From the NCBI GenBank assembly GCA_017512905.1, contig JAFWEL010000066.1:1-64000 (forward strand): DNA of 64,000 bases. The letters are read 5' to 3'. The DNA comes from Clostridia bacterium (lineage in GTDB: Bacteria > Bacillota > Clostridia > Christensenellales > Aristaeellaceae). Of this stretch, positions 34,424 to 42,924 are shown piece after piece (the stretch's first letter is position 1; each line of letters opens with the position of its first letter). Position numbers and translations under genes: made by a program. The notes under the pieces were generated by a model. It saw only the letters and a program-made list of their open reading frames with translations, was not told the DNA's origin and searched no databases.

Positions 34424-36322
34424 TTACGTGGCGGGCTCGTCGCCGGCCTGCTGTCCCCAGATGTACTGCTCCAGCTCGCTGACGCCGTTCTGCTCGGGCA
34501 GCAGCGCTTTGGAGAACTGGGTCTCGTAGAGCTCGCGGTAGACGCCGTCATGATTGACCAGCTCCCGGTGCTGGCCGCGCTCGATGATCCGCCCGTCCTT
34601 GATGACGAGGATCTCGTCGGCGGCCAGGATCGTGGAAAGACGGTGGGCGATCAATATGCTGGTGCGGCTCTGGATGATGGGGTCGATGGCCTCCTGGATC
34701 TTCTGCTCCGATATGGAATCCAGGGCCGAGGTGGCCTCGTCGAATATGAAGATCGTGGGGTTCTTCAGCAGCACTCGGGCGATGGACAGCCGCTGCTTTT
34801 CGCCGCCGGACAGCTTCAGCCCCCGGTTGCCCACCACCGCGTCCAGCCCCTCGGGCTGTTTGCTCACGTATTCCCAGATGTTGGCCTTTTTGAGCGCTTC
34901 CTCCATCTGGGCCTCGGTGGCGTCGGGCTTGGCGTAAAGCAGGTTTTCCCGGATGGTGCCGTTGAACAGGTAGGTCTCCTGGCTGACCAGGCCGACCTGG
35001 GCGCGCAGGAAGCCCAGGTCCAGCTTGCGCACGTCCACGCCGTCGAAGGTGACCCGGCCCTCGTCCACATCGTACAGGCGGGGGATCAGGTTGATGATGG
35101 TGCTCTTGCCGGAGCCCGACGGCCCCACGATGGCGATGCTGTGGCCGGCCTTCAATTCAAAGCTCACATCCCGGAGCACCGGCCGGTCCTTTTCATAGCC
35201 GAAGCCCACGTGCTCGAAGGCCACGTTGCCCACGGCGCTGTCGGGAATGACGGCGTCCGGGGCGTTTTCGATCTCCACGGGGATGTCGAAGTAGTCGAAG
35301 ATCCGCGTAAACAGGGCCATGGAACGGATCCAGTCCACATGGGTGTTCAGCAGGCTGTTCACCGGCATGTACATCCTGCCCAGCAGCGCCACCAGCACCG
35401 AAATGTCGCCGATGGTCAGCGCCGCCCCGTGGCGGATCATCAGTATGCCGCCAACGAGGTAGATCAGCATCGGGCCGATGCTGGTGAACGTGGTCAGCAC
35501 CACGCGGAACCAGCGGCCCGCCATGCCTTCCTTGATGTTCAGGCCGATCATCCGGCGGTTGGCCGCCTCGTAGCGCTCGTATTCGTACTTCTCCCGGCCG
35601 AACAGCTTGCTGAGCAGCTGCCCGCTGACGGAAAGCGTCTCGTTGAGGATGCCGTTGATCTCGTCGTTGCAGGCCTGGGATTCGTTGGCGTACTTCCAGC
35701 GGGTCTTTCCGGCGCGCCGGGTGGGCAGCGTGAACAGCGGCACGATGACGATGCCGATCAGGGCCAGTATCCAGTTCTTGCGGAACATGGCGACCATCGA
35801 GATGATCACCGTGATGAGGTCGGAGAGGATGTTGGTCAGGTTGGTGGTGATCAGCTGCCTGACGCCGTCGATGTCGCTGGTCATGCGGGTGATGATGTCG
35901 CCCTGGTTGTTGGTGGTGAAGAAGCGCTGGGACATCTTCTGAAGGTGCGCGTACATCTGGTTGCGCATATCAAAGGTGATGTGCTGGGCGATCCAGGTGT
36001 TGATATAGCTCTGGACCACGCCCATCAGGTTCGCACCCAGCATCACGGCCAGCGACAGCACGATGTACTTCACCAGCGCGTTGAGATCCCGCTTTACCAG
36101 GCCTTCGTCGATGATCCTGCCCGTGAGTATGGACGGGAACAGCGACAGGAACGAAGCGAGGGCGATGGTCAGCAGCAGCAGCGCAAGCTTCGCGGTATAG
36201 GGTTTGAAGTAGGACGCGATGCGCTCCAGCAGCGCCCGCGTCACCTTGGGCTGGTTCGCCTTTTCCTCATCGGTCATGTAGGCGCGGCTGAAGCCCCTGC
36301 CCGGCCCCCTGCCCTGAGCCAT
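34424..36322 (-). CDS. ABC exporter, fused permease-ATPase
   Basis: A 632-residue half-transporter of the MsbA/MdlB/BmrA type. Residues about 40-330 hold six membrane helices, including TSDIDGVRQLITTN, and residues about 375-610 the ATPase. Walker A is GPSGSGKSTI, the signature is LSGGEKQRLSIARVLL and Walker B IFIFDEATSALD. It would work as a homodimer or with a partner not seen here. The N-terminus is Arg/Gly-rich (GRGPGRGFSRAY). The ATG at 36322 has GGAGG upstream. It precedes the GH43 gene by 66 nt on the same strand. Its place in a sugar island may be incidental, or it may export an inhibitory aglycone or peptide. Confidence 0.92.
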   Translation of the reverse strand: MAQGRGPGRGFSRAYMTDEEKANQPKVTRALLERIASYFKPYTAKLALLLLTIALASFLSLFPSILTGRIIDEGLVKRDLNALVKYIVLSLAVMLGANLMGVVQSYINTWIAQHITFDMRNQMYAHLQKMSQRFFTTNNQGDIITRMTSDIDGVRQLITTNLTNILSDLITVIISMVAMFRKNWILALIGIVIVPLFTLPTRRAGKTRWKYANESQACNDEINGILNETLSVSGQLLSKLFGREKYEYERYEAANRRMIGLNIKEGMAGRWFRVVLTTFTSIGPMLIYLVGGILMIRHGAALTIGDISVLVALLGRMYMPVNSLLNTHVDWIRSMALFTRIFDYFDIPVEIENAPDAVIPDSAVGNVAFEHVGFGYEKDRPVLRDVSFELKAGHSIAIVGPSGSGKSTIINLIPRLYDVDEGRVTFDGVDVRKLDLGFLRAQVGLVSQETYLFNGTIRENLLYAKPDATEAQMEEALKKANIWEYVSKQPEGLDAVVGNRGLKLSGGEKQRLSIARVLLKNPTIFIFDEATSALDSISEQKIQEAIDPIIQSRTSILIAHRLSTILAADEILVIKDGRIIERGQHRELVNHDGVYRELYETQFSKALLPEQNGVSELEQYIWGQQAGDEPAT

Positions 36323-36464
36323 TGAAACCGCCTCCTTCCAATCCTTTTGAATCCTTTTCCAATATACAGCATGCAGGGTCAAAACGCCATTTCTGAAATG
36401 TTACAAAAATAATATAATATGGGCGTTCAGCCGCTGTCGGGCGGCCCTGGGCGTCGGAAACCGG

Positions 36465-36493
36465 TTGACATCGGTATGTTATCTTAATATAAT
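36465..36493 (+). promoter_or_regulatory. Consensus promoter of the rhamnosidase operon
   Basis: TTGACA (36465-36470), a 17-nt spacer and TATAAT (36488-36493), about 75 nt before the ATG. A perfect sigma-A match. Confidence 0.85.
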
Positions 36494-36569
36494 GGAATTC
36501 AATGAACACGCGCGTTCTCTGACCGGCGCGGCCGGAAAGGACCCATTTGCGATAAAGGAGTATATTGCT

Positions 36570-39380
36570 ATGAAGATCATCCATTGCAAGCTGAACCACC
36601 TGACCAACCCCCTGGGCTGGGACGTGGAACACCCGACGATTTCCTATGTGGTGACGGAGGCGAAGGGCTGCTTCCAGCGGGCGGCGCGGGTGTGGGTATC
36701 CCTGAGCCCGGACTTTGCCGAAAACCTGTACGACAGCGGGGAGCGCTCTGATATCGTCTCCACCAGCTTCGAACTGCCCATCGACCTTAAGCCGATGACC
36801 CGCTATTACTGGAAGGTTTGGGCCCGGGACGACGCCGGCGACGCCGCCGAGAGCGCGGTACAATGGTTTGAAACCGGCAAGGACGCCCCCTGGCGCGCCC
36901 AATGGATCACCCCGGACGCGGACAAGTCGGTGCAGGCCGTGCTGTTCAAACACATCAATGTACAAAAGCCCGTCGCCACAGCCCGGGCCTATGTGGTCGG
37001 GCTGGGCCTCTATGAGCTGAGCCTGAACGGCGAAAAGCAGGGCGACGAGTGCCTGTTGCCCGGCTTCTGCGACTATGACGACTGGATTCAGTACCAGACC
37101 TTCGACCTGCCTCTTAGCCATGGCGACAACCTGCTGGAGCTGACGTTGGGCGACGGCTGGTACAAGGGCAACTTCGGCCTGGTGAAGCGCAGCGAGAACT
37201 ACGGCGACCGGCTAGCGGCCATCGCCGAGGTCCACATCCGCTATCAGGACGGCACGGAGGAAATCGTCTGTACCGACGAGAGCTGGCAGGCGCGCAGGAG
37301 TCCGATCGTGGCGTCCGGCATCTACTGCGGCGAGGTGTTCGACGCGATGCTGGACACCTCCGGGGTCTTCGGCGTCCGGCCCATCGACCTGGGGCATGAC
37401 CGTCTGTGCGCCAGGCTTTCCCCGCCCATACGGGCGCACGAGCGCCTGAAGCCCGTGGAGGTGCTCCATACTCCGGCGGGGGAGACGGTGCTGGACATGG
37501 GGCAGAACATGGTGGGCTGGCTGGAATTCCACAGCGAAGCGCCGAAGGGGACGGAGATTCGCCTGCAATTCGGCGAGCTGCTGCAGGAAGGCTGCTTCTA
37601 CCGGGACAACCTGCGCAGCGCGAAGGCGGAGTTTACCTATATCTCCGACGGCACACCCCGTGACGTGCGGCAGCACTTCACCTTCTACGGCTTCCGCTTC
37701 GTGAAGATCGAGGGCTGGGTGGGTCCGGTCGATCCCAACGCCTTCACCGGCCTGGTGATCCACTCCGATATGGACGAGCGGGGCGACATCAAAACCTCTG
37801 ACGCGCTGGTCAATCAGCTGGTGCACAACGCCCGTTGGGGCATGAAGGGGAACTTCTTGGACGTGCCCACCGATTGCCCCCAGCGGGACGAGCGCTATGG
37901 CTGGACCGGCGACGCGCAGATCTTTTCCGGCACGGCCTGCTACTTCATGGATACCTACGCCTTCTATACCAAGTTTGGCCATGACCTCTATATGGAACAG
38001 CGGAAGTTGGACGGCAGCGTGCCGGACGTGGTGCCCGTGGCGAACTACTCCGGTGACGCCTCCACCGTCTGGGCCGACGCCGCCACGGTCATTCCGTGGA
38101 ACACCTACCTTCACTCCGGCGACAGGGGCATTTTGCGTCGCCAGTATCCCAGCATGAAGGCCTGGGTGGATTACATGAAGCGCCAGGATGACGCGGACGG
38201 CGGCAAGCGACTCTGGCTCACCGGCGCCCATTATGGCGACTGGCTGGCCCTGGACGGCAACTGGCCCGGCGGCGTCTACGGCGGTACCGATCCGAACTAC
38301 ATCGCATCGGCCTACTATTATTATTCCACCCGCATCGTGGCCAGGGCCGCCCATATACTGGGCTACGCGGAGGACGCCGCCTGTTACGACCGCCTCGCCG
38401 GGGAGATTCGCGCGGCCTTCGAGAGGGCCTATTTCACCCCCTCCGGCAGGCTGGCCATCGATACCATGACCGCCTGTGTACTGGCGCTGCATTTGGACCT
38501 GGCCCCGGATTACGCGGTGGAGCAGGTCCGGAGGATGCTGCTGAACCGGCTCCAGAAGAACTTCTACCATCTGGACACCGGCTTTACGGGGACGCCCTGC
38601 CTGTGCCGTGTGCTTTCCGAAAACGGCATGAACGACATCGCCTACCACCTGCTGCTGGAGAAGGGCTATCCGGGTTGGCTTTATGAGGTGCTCATGGGCG
38701 CGACCACCATCTGGGAACGCTGGAATTCCGTCATGCCCGACGGCAGGGTCAGCGGTACCGAGATGAACTCGATGAACCACTATTCCTACGGCTCCATCGT
38801 GGAATGGATGTTCAGGGACATGGCGGGCATCAATCCCGTGGAGGACGCCCCGGGCTTCAAGCGCTTCATACTTTCGCCGAAGCCGAATTATCAGATCGGC
38901 AGCGCCTCGGCGAAACTGGATTCCGCCGCGGGCCTGATCGAATCCGAGTGGACCATCGAGGACGGCAGGCTGAGCTTTGCCTTCACCGTACCCTTCGACA
39001 CCCAAGCGACGATCGTGCTGCCTGACGCCGAAGCCAGCGTCATAGAAGGGCTGTGTCGGGGACAGAACGTGATCTCCGACAGCCTGCGGCAGCTGGGCGC
39101 GGACGTGTCGTTCACCGCCGGTCCGGGCCGCTACCGCTTCACCTACGCGCCCACCGCGCCTTACCGCAAGGTCTACAGCCTCGATTCCAGTTGGGAAGAG
39201 CTGTCAGCCAACCCGAAGACCCTGGAGATCATCAAGCGCGAATATGCCTTCAAGGAGGATCACATTCCCTTTGAAAAGGAGCTGTGCACCCTGCGCGAGA
39301 TGAGTTGGAGCCCCTTTACCAGCATGACCGAAGCACAGAGACAGCGCATCGATCGTCTGCTCAGAGCGGTGGAACCGTAA
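36570..39380 (+). CDS. GH78 alpha-L-rhamnosidase
   Basis: A 936-residue enzyme that removes terminal alpha-L-rhamnose. After N-terminal beta domains (the first resembles the Fn3-like ISYVVTEAKGCFQRAARVWV) comes the carbohydrate-binding region with LNGEKQGDECLLPGFCDYD. The (alpha/alpha)6 catalytic domain holds DVPTDCPQRDERYGWTGD near residues 430-448. There the Asp and Glu of the RDERYGW block are the usual substrate and catalytic residues. The C-terminal beta domain follows ATTIWERWNS. No signal peptide is present. AAAGGAG lies nine bases before the ATG at 36570. It is the first gene of the operon with isomerase, transketolase and kinase. Confidence 0.93.
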   Translation: MKIIHCKLNHLTNPLGWDVEHPTISYVVTEAKGCFQRAARVWVSLSPDFAENLYDSGERSDIVSTSFELPIDLKPMTRYYWKVWARDDAGDAAESAVQWFETGKDAPWRAQWITPDADKSVQAVLFKHINVQKPVATARAYVVGLGLYELSLNGEKQGDECLLPGFCDYDDWIQYQTFDLPLSHGDNLLELTLGDGWYKGNFGLVKRSENYGDRLAAIAEVHIRYQDGTEEIVCTDESWQARRSPIVASGIYCGEVFDAMLDTSGVFGVRPIDLGHDRLCARLSPPIRAHERLKPVEVLHTPAGETVLDMGQNMVGWLEFHSEAPKGTEIRLQFGELLQEGCFYRDNLRSAKAEFTYISDGTPRDVRQHFTFYGFRFVKIEGWVGPVDPNAFTGLVIHSDMDERGDIKTSDALVNQLVHNARWGMKGNFLDVPTDCPQRDERYGWTGDAQIFSGTACYFMDTYAFYTKFGHDLYMEQRKLDGSVPDVVPVANYSGDASTVWADAATVIPWNTYLHSGDRGILRRQYPSMKAWVDYMKRQDDADGGKRLWLTGAHYGDWLALDGNWPGGVYGGTDPNYIASAYYYYSTRIVARAAHILGYAEDAACYDRLAGEIRAAFERAYFTPSGRLAIDTMTACVLALHLDLAPDYAVEQVRRMLLNRLQKNFYHLDTGFTGTPCLCRVLSENGMNDIAYHLLLEKGYPGWLYEVLMGATTIWERWNSVMPDGRVSGTEMNSMNHYSYGSIVEWMFRDMAGINPVEDAPGFKRFILSPKPNYQIGSASAKLDSAAGLIESEWTIEDGRLSFAFTVPFDTQATIVLPDAEASVIEGLCRGQNVISDSLRQLGADVSFTAGPGRYRFTYAPTAPYRKVYSLDSSWEELSANPKTLEIIKREYAFKEDHIPFEKELCTLREMSWSPFTSMTEAQRQRIDRLLRAVEP

Positions 39381-39386
39381 AAAGCA

Positions 39387-39423
39387 TTGAGCCATGGATA
39401 AAGCGCAATTGTCCATGGCTCAA
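39387..39423. repeat. 12-bp perfect hairpin after the rhamnosidase gene
   Basis: TTGAGCCATGGA (39387-39398) pairs with TCCATGGCTCAA (39412-39423). No T-run follows, so it is more likely a processing or stability element than a full terminator. Its CCATGG core is also in the hairpin at 44470-44503. Confidence 0.5.
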
Positions 39424-39535
39424 GTATACGCTTCTGCGAAAGACAGCTTGGTCGAGACCTCGCTGGGACCAGGAGAATCCCTGGCCTTTTCTGCCAGTAC
39501 GATGAATAATCCGATCGAACAAAGGAGAGTGGAAC

Positions 39536-40960
39536 ATGACGGCAAATATCAAATTGGGCTATGCCCCGACACGCCGCGCCATATTCAGCGCCCCGGCCGC
39601 GCTGGAATACCGCAGGCTGACCGCGAACCGGCTGCGCGAATTGAACATCGACTTTGTGGACATCGACGACGTGAACGACGAGGGCCTGCTGTTCGATGAC
39701 GCGGGCCTTGAGAAGATCATCGAAAAGTTCAAGCGGGAGAAGGTGGACGGCCTGTTCATCCCGCACGCGAATTTCGGCACCGAGTACGAGTGCGCCCGCC
39801 TGGCCAAGGCCCTTGGCGTGCCGGTGCTGCTGTGGGGCCCCCGGGACGAGCGCCCGGACGAAAAGGGCATGCGCCTGCGCGACAGCCAGTGCGGCCTGTT
39901 CGCCACCGGCAAGGTGCTGCGCCGGTTCAAGGTGCCTTTCACCTACATGAACAACTGCAACCTGGAGGATAAGGAGTTCGAGCGCGGTATCAGGGACTTC
40001 CTGGCCGTGTGCAACGTGGTCAAGGTGTTCCGTCATACCCGCATTCTGCAGATCGGCCCGCGCCCCTTCGACTTCTGGAGCACCATGTGCAACGAGGGTG
40101 AGCTGTTGGAGAAGTTTAACATCCAGCTGGCGCCCATCCCCCTGCCGGAGCTGTACGCCGAGATGCGCAGGTGGAAGGCGGAGAAGACCAAGGTTCAGAA
40201 GGTCATGGATTACTGCCGCGAAAACATGACCTGCTCCATCGACGAGGCGGGCCTGACCGAGGTCGCCGCGCTGAAGGTGGCCATGAAGAGCCTGGCGGAC
40301 AAGTACGGCTGCAATGCCATCGCCATACAGTGCTGGAACGCGCTGCAGGACGAGATCCACATCATGCCCTGCGCCGCCAACGCGCTGCTGAATGAAGAGG
40401 GCATTCCGGTGGTCTGCGAGACAGACATCCACGGCGCGATTTCCCAGTTGATCGCCGAGGCGGCCGCCATGGGGGAGCGCCGGGTGATGTTCAGCGACTG
40501 GACCGTGCGCCATCCAGACAACGACAACGGCGAGCTGCTGCAGCACTGCGGCCCCTGGCCCATCAGCGTGGCAAAAGAAAAGCCCAGCATCTGTGTGCCG
40601 GTGGCCTTCCCCCAGAACGGCGCGGTGTCCGCCGAGGCCAAGCACGGCCCGATGAGCCTGGTGCGCTTCGACGGCGACGATGGCGAATACTCCATCCTGC
40701 TGGGCCACGCCCGGGGCATCGACGGTCCCTGGACCCGCGGCACCTATGTGTGGGTGGAGGTCAACAACCTCAAGCGCCTGGAGGCAAAGGTGGTGGAGGG
40801 CCCCTACATCCACCACGTGGCGGCCATCCACGGCGACGTGGTGCCGGTGGTGTACGAGGCCTGCAAGTACATCGGCGTTGAGCCCGACCTGTACGACCCC
40901 ATCGAGGAAAAGGTGAAGGCGTATTTGCACGGCGAGGACGTGGTGTTTGACGAAGTATAG
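39536..40960 (+). CDS. Sugar isomerase of the L-fucose/L-arabinose isomerase fold
   Basis: A cytoplasmic 474-residue protein. The three-domain FucI/AraA-type fold is suggested by LGYAPTRRAIFS at the N-terminus, DGLFIPHANFGTEYECARLA, and the metal-site region AIQCWNALQD then VCETDIHGAISQLIAEAA, whose CE-x-D block matches the FucI catalytic segment. Such enzymes interconvert aldoses and ketoses with a divalent metal. It is followed by a split transketolase and an FGGY kinase rather than an aldolase, which argues against ordinary fucose or rhamnose use. D-apiose is a reasonable substrate guess given the nearby GH140 gene. The known apiose isomerase (ApsI) is, as far as I recall, of a different fold. 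Family confidence is fair; substrate confidence low. Confidence 0.75.
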   Translation: MTANIKLGYAPTRRAIFSAPAALEYRRLTANRLRELNIDFVDIDDVNDEGLLFDDAGLEKIIEKFKREKVDGLFIPHANFGTEYECARLAKALGVPVLLWGPRDERPDEKGMRLRDSQCGLFATGKVLRRFKVPFTYMNNCNLEDKEFERGIRDFLAVCNVVKVFRHTRILQIGPRPFDFWSTMCNEGELLEKFNIQLAPIPLPELYAEMRRWKAEKTKVQKVMDYCRENMTCSIDEAGLTEVAALKVAMKSLADKYGCNAIAIQCWNALQDEIHIMPCAANALLNEEGIPVVCETDIHGAISQLIAEAAAMGERRVMFSDWTVRHPDNDNGELLQHCGPWPISVAKEKPSICVPVAFPQNGAVSAEAKHGPMSLVRFDGDDGEYSILLGHARGIDGPWTRGTYVWVEVNNLKRLEAKVVEGPYIHHVAAIHGDVVPVVYEACKYIGVEPDLYDPIEEKVKAYLHGEDVVFDEV

Positions 40961-41044
40961 GGAACAGGGAACAGGAAAGGCCGGCGACTGCATAGCGGCG
41001 GCGTTGTAACACCTGCCCATTCCCGAATTTGAAAGGATGTAACC

Positions 41045-41872
41045 ATGCAAAACCTGAAAGCACTATCCTATAAGCTCCGCCGGGACGTGGTGGACATGAT
41101 CATGGCCGGCAAGGCGGGACACATTGGCGGCGACATGAGCGTGATGGAGACCATGGTATCGCTGTATTTCCATGCCATGAACATCTCCCCCGAGAATCAG
41201 GACGATCCCAACCGCGATATGTTCGCGATGAGCAAGGGACACTGCGTGGAGACGCTTTACGCGGTGCTGGCCGAGAAGGGCTTCTTCCCGATCGAGCAGG
41301 TGATAAAAGAGTATTCCCGGTTTGGCAGCAAGTTTATCGGCCATCCCAACAACAAGCTGCCCGGTATCGAGATGAACTCAGGCTCCCTGGGCCATGGACT
41401 GCCCGTGGCGGTGGGCATGGCGCTGGCCCAGAAGATGGACAAGCGGCTTTCCCGGACCTACGTGGTGATGGGCGACGGCGAGTTGGCTGAGGGCTCTGTC
41501 TGGGAGGGTGCGATGAGCGCCACCCAGTACGGCCTGGACAACCTGTGCGCCGTGGTGGATCGCAACCGACTGCAGATCTCCGGTACCACCGAGCAGGTGA
41601 TGCACCAGGATTCCGTGAAGGAGCGCTTCGCAGCGTTCGGGTGGAACGTGCTCAGCGTGGACGGCAACGACATCGACGCCATGAACGCGGCCTTTGATGA
41701 GGCCAAAAGCGTGAAGGGCAGGCCCACAATGATCGTGGCGAACACCACCAAGGGCAAGGGCTCCGGCGTGATGGAGAACAACGTGGGCTGGCATCATCAT
41801 GTGCCCAATCAGGAGGAATACGAGCAGATCATGAAGGACCTGAAGGCACACGAAGAGGAGGCGAGGGCATGA
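41045..41872 (+). CDS. Transketolase, N-terminal subunit
   Basis: A 275-residue subunit with the thiamine-diphosphate motif MGDGELAEGSVWEGAMSA and the closing AVVDRN, plus the GHIGGDMSVMET start (GH-x-G pattern with the active-site His). Transketolases move a two-carbon unit between phosphorylated sugars. The ATG has GAAAGGATG upstream. The stop overlaps the next ATG by 4 nt, so the two subunits are translationally coupled. It is the candidate AptA-like subunit if the cluster handles apulose 4-phosphate; otherwise it is a generic split transketolase. Confidence 0.9.
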   Translation: MQNLKALSYKLRRDVVDMIMAGKAGHIGGDMSVMETMVSLYFHAMNISPENQDDPNRDMFAMSKGHCVETLYAVLAEKGFFPIEQVIKEYSRFGSKFIGHPNNKLPGIEMNSGSLGHGLPVAVGMALAQKMDKRLSRTYVVMGDGELAEGSVWEGAMSATQYGLDNLCAVVDRNRLQISGTTEQVMHQDSVKERFAAFGWNVLSVDGNDIDAMNAAFDEAKSVKGRPTMIVANTTKGKGSGVMENNVGWHHHVPNQEEYEQIMKDLKAHEEEARA

Positions 41873-42801
41873 GCAACAAGATAACCAATCGTCAGATCGT
41901 CTGCGAGGTGCTCTCCGAACACGCGAAAACGGATAAGAACATCGTGGTGCTGTGCAGCGATTCCCGCGGCAGCGCGTCTCTGGCGCCCTTCGCAAAGGAA
42001 TTCCCGGAGCAGTTCGTGGAGGTTGGCATCGCCGAGCAGGACCTGGTCGGCATTGCGGCTGGCCTGGCCAAGATGGGCAAGAAGGCCTATGCGGCTTCCC
42101 CGGCGTCCTTCCTGTCCACGCGCTCCTATGAGCAGGCCAAGGTGGACTGCGCCTATTCGAATACCAACGTGAAGCTGATCGGCATCTCCGGCGGCGTGAG
42201 CTACGGCGCATTGGGCATGAGCCACCACTCCGCCCAGGACATCGCCGCCATGTCGTCCATTCCCAACATGCGCGTGTACCTCCCCAGCGATCGGTTCCAG
42301 ACCCGCTGCCTGTTCGAGGCGCTGCTCAAGGACGAGAAGCCCGCCTACATCCGCCTGGGCCGCAACGCCGTGGAGGACACCTACGAGGAGGGCAACGTGC
42401 CCTTCGAGATGGACAGGGCGACCGCTGTCTGCGAGGGCAGCGACGCCCTGATCGTGGCCTGCGGCGAGATGGTGAAGCCGGCGAAGGACGCGGCGGCGCT
42501 GCTCAGGCAGCAGGGCATCTCCGCCGCGGTGCTGGACATGTACTGCGTGAAGCCTCTGGACGTGAACGGGTTACTGGATGCCGCGAAGGGCAAGAAGGTC
42601 GTCGTGACCGTAGAGGAGCACAGCCCCTTCGGCGGGTTGGGCAGCATGGTCAGCCAGGCCATCGGCGCCAGCGACCCGAAGAAGGTCATCAACCTGGCCC
42701 TGCCGGACGCGCCGGTCATCACCGGCACCTCGAAGGAGGTATTTGATTACTACGGCCTCAACGCCGAGGGCATCGCAAAGGCCGTGAAGAAAAATCTGTA
42801 A
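41869..42801 (+). CDS. Transketolase, C-terminal subunit
   Basis: A 310-residue pyrimidine-binding plus C-terminal subunit. Glu in VGIAEQDLVGIAAGLA is the conserved residue that activates ThDP. SPASFLSTRSYEQAKVD and the C-terminal VVTVEEHSPFGGLGSMV are typical. It completes the enzyme with the preceding gene, as in split transketolases of many Clostridia. An inverted-repeat gap of 123 nt separates it from the kinase gene. Confidence 0.92.
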   Translation: MSNKITNRQIVCEVLSEHAKTDKNIVVLCSDSRGSASLAPFAKEFPEQFVEVGIAEQDLVGIAAGLAKMGKKAYAASPASFLSTRSYEQAKVDCAYSNTNVKLIGISGGVSYGALGMSHHSAQDIAAMSSIPNMRVYLPSDRFQTRCLFEALLKDEKPAYIRLGRNAVEDTYEEGNVPFEMDRATAVCEGSDALIVACGEMVKPAKDAAALLRQQGISAAVLDMYCVKPLDVNGLLDAAKGKKVVVTVEEHSPFGGLGSMVSQAIGASDPKKVINLALPDAPVITGTSKEVFDYYGLNAEGIAKAVKKNL

Positions 42802-42802
42802 A

Positions 42803-42906
42803 AGGATTAGGGATTAGGAATTAGGGATTAGAGATAATGGCTGCCGCATGGCAATTCCACATGGAAGCAGCATTTTCTAATCCCTGTTTCTTAATCCCTA
42901 ATCCCT
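42803..42906. repeat. GGATTAGG-rich long inverted repeat
   Basis: The left arm 42803-42832 is built from tandem GGATTAGG/GAATTAGG units, and the right arm 42876-42906 is its near-complement (TCTAATCCCT, TTAATCCCTAATCCCT). It fills the gap between the transketolase and kinase genes. A related AGGGAACAGGGAACAGG stretch sits after the isomerase stop (40959-40975). Confidence 0.6.
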
Positions 42907-42924
42907 CCAAGGAGGGAGATTTGT

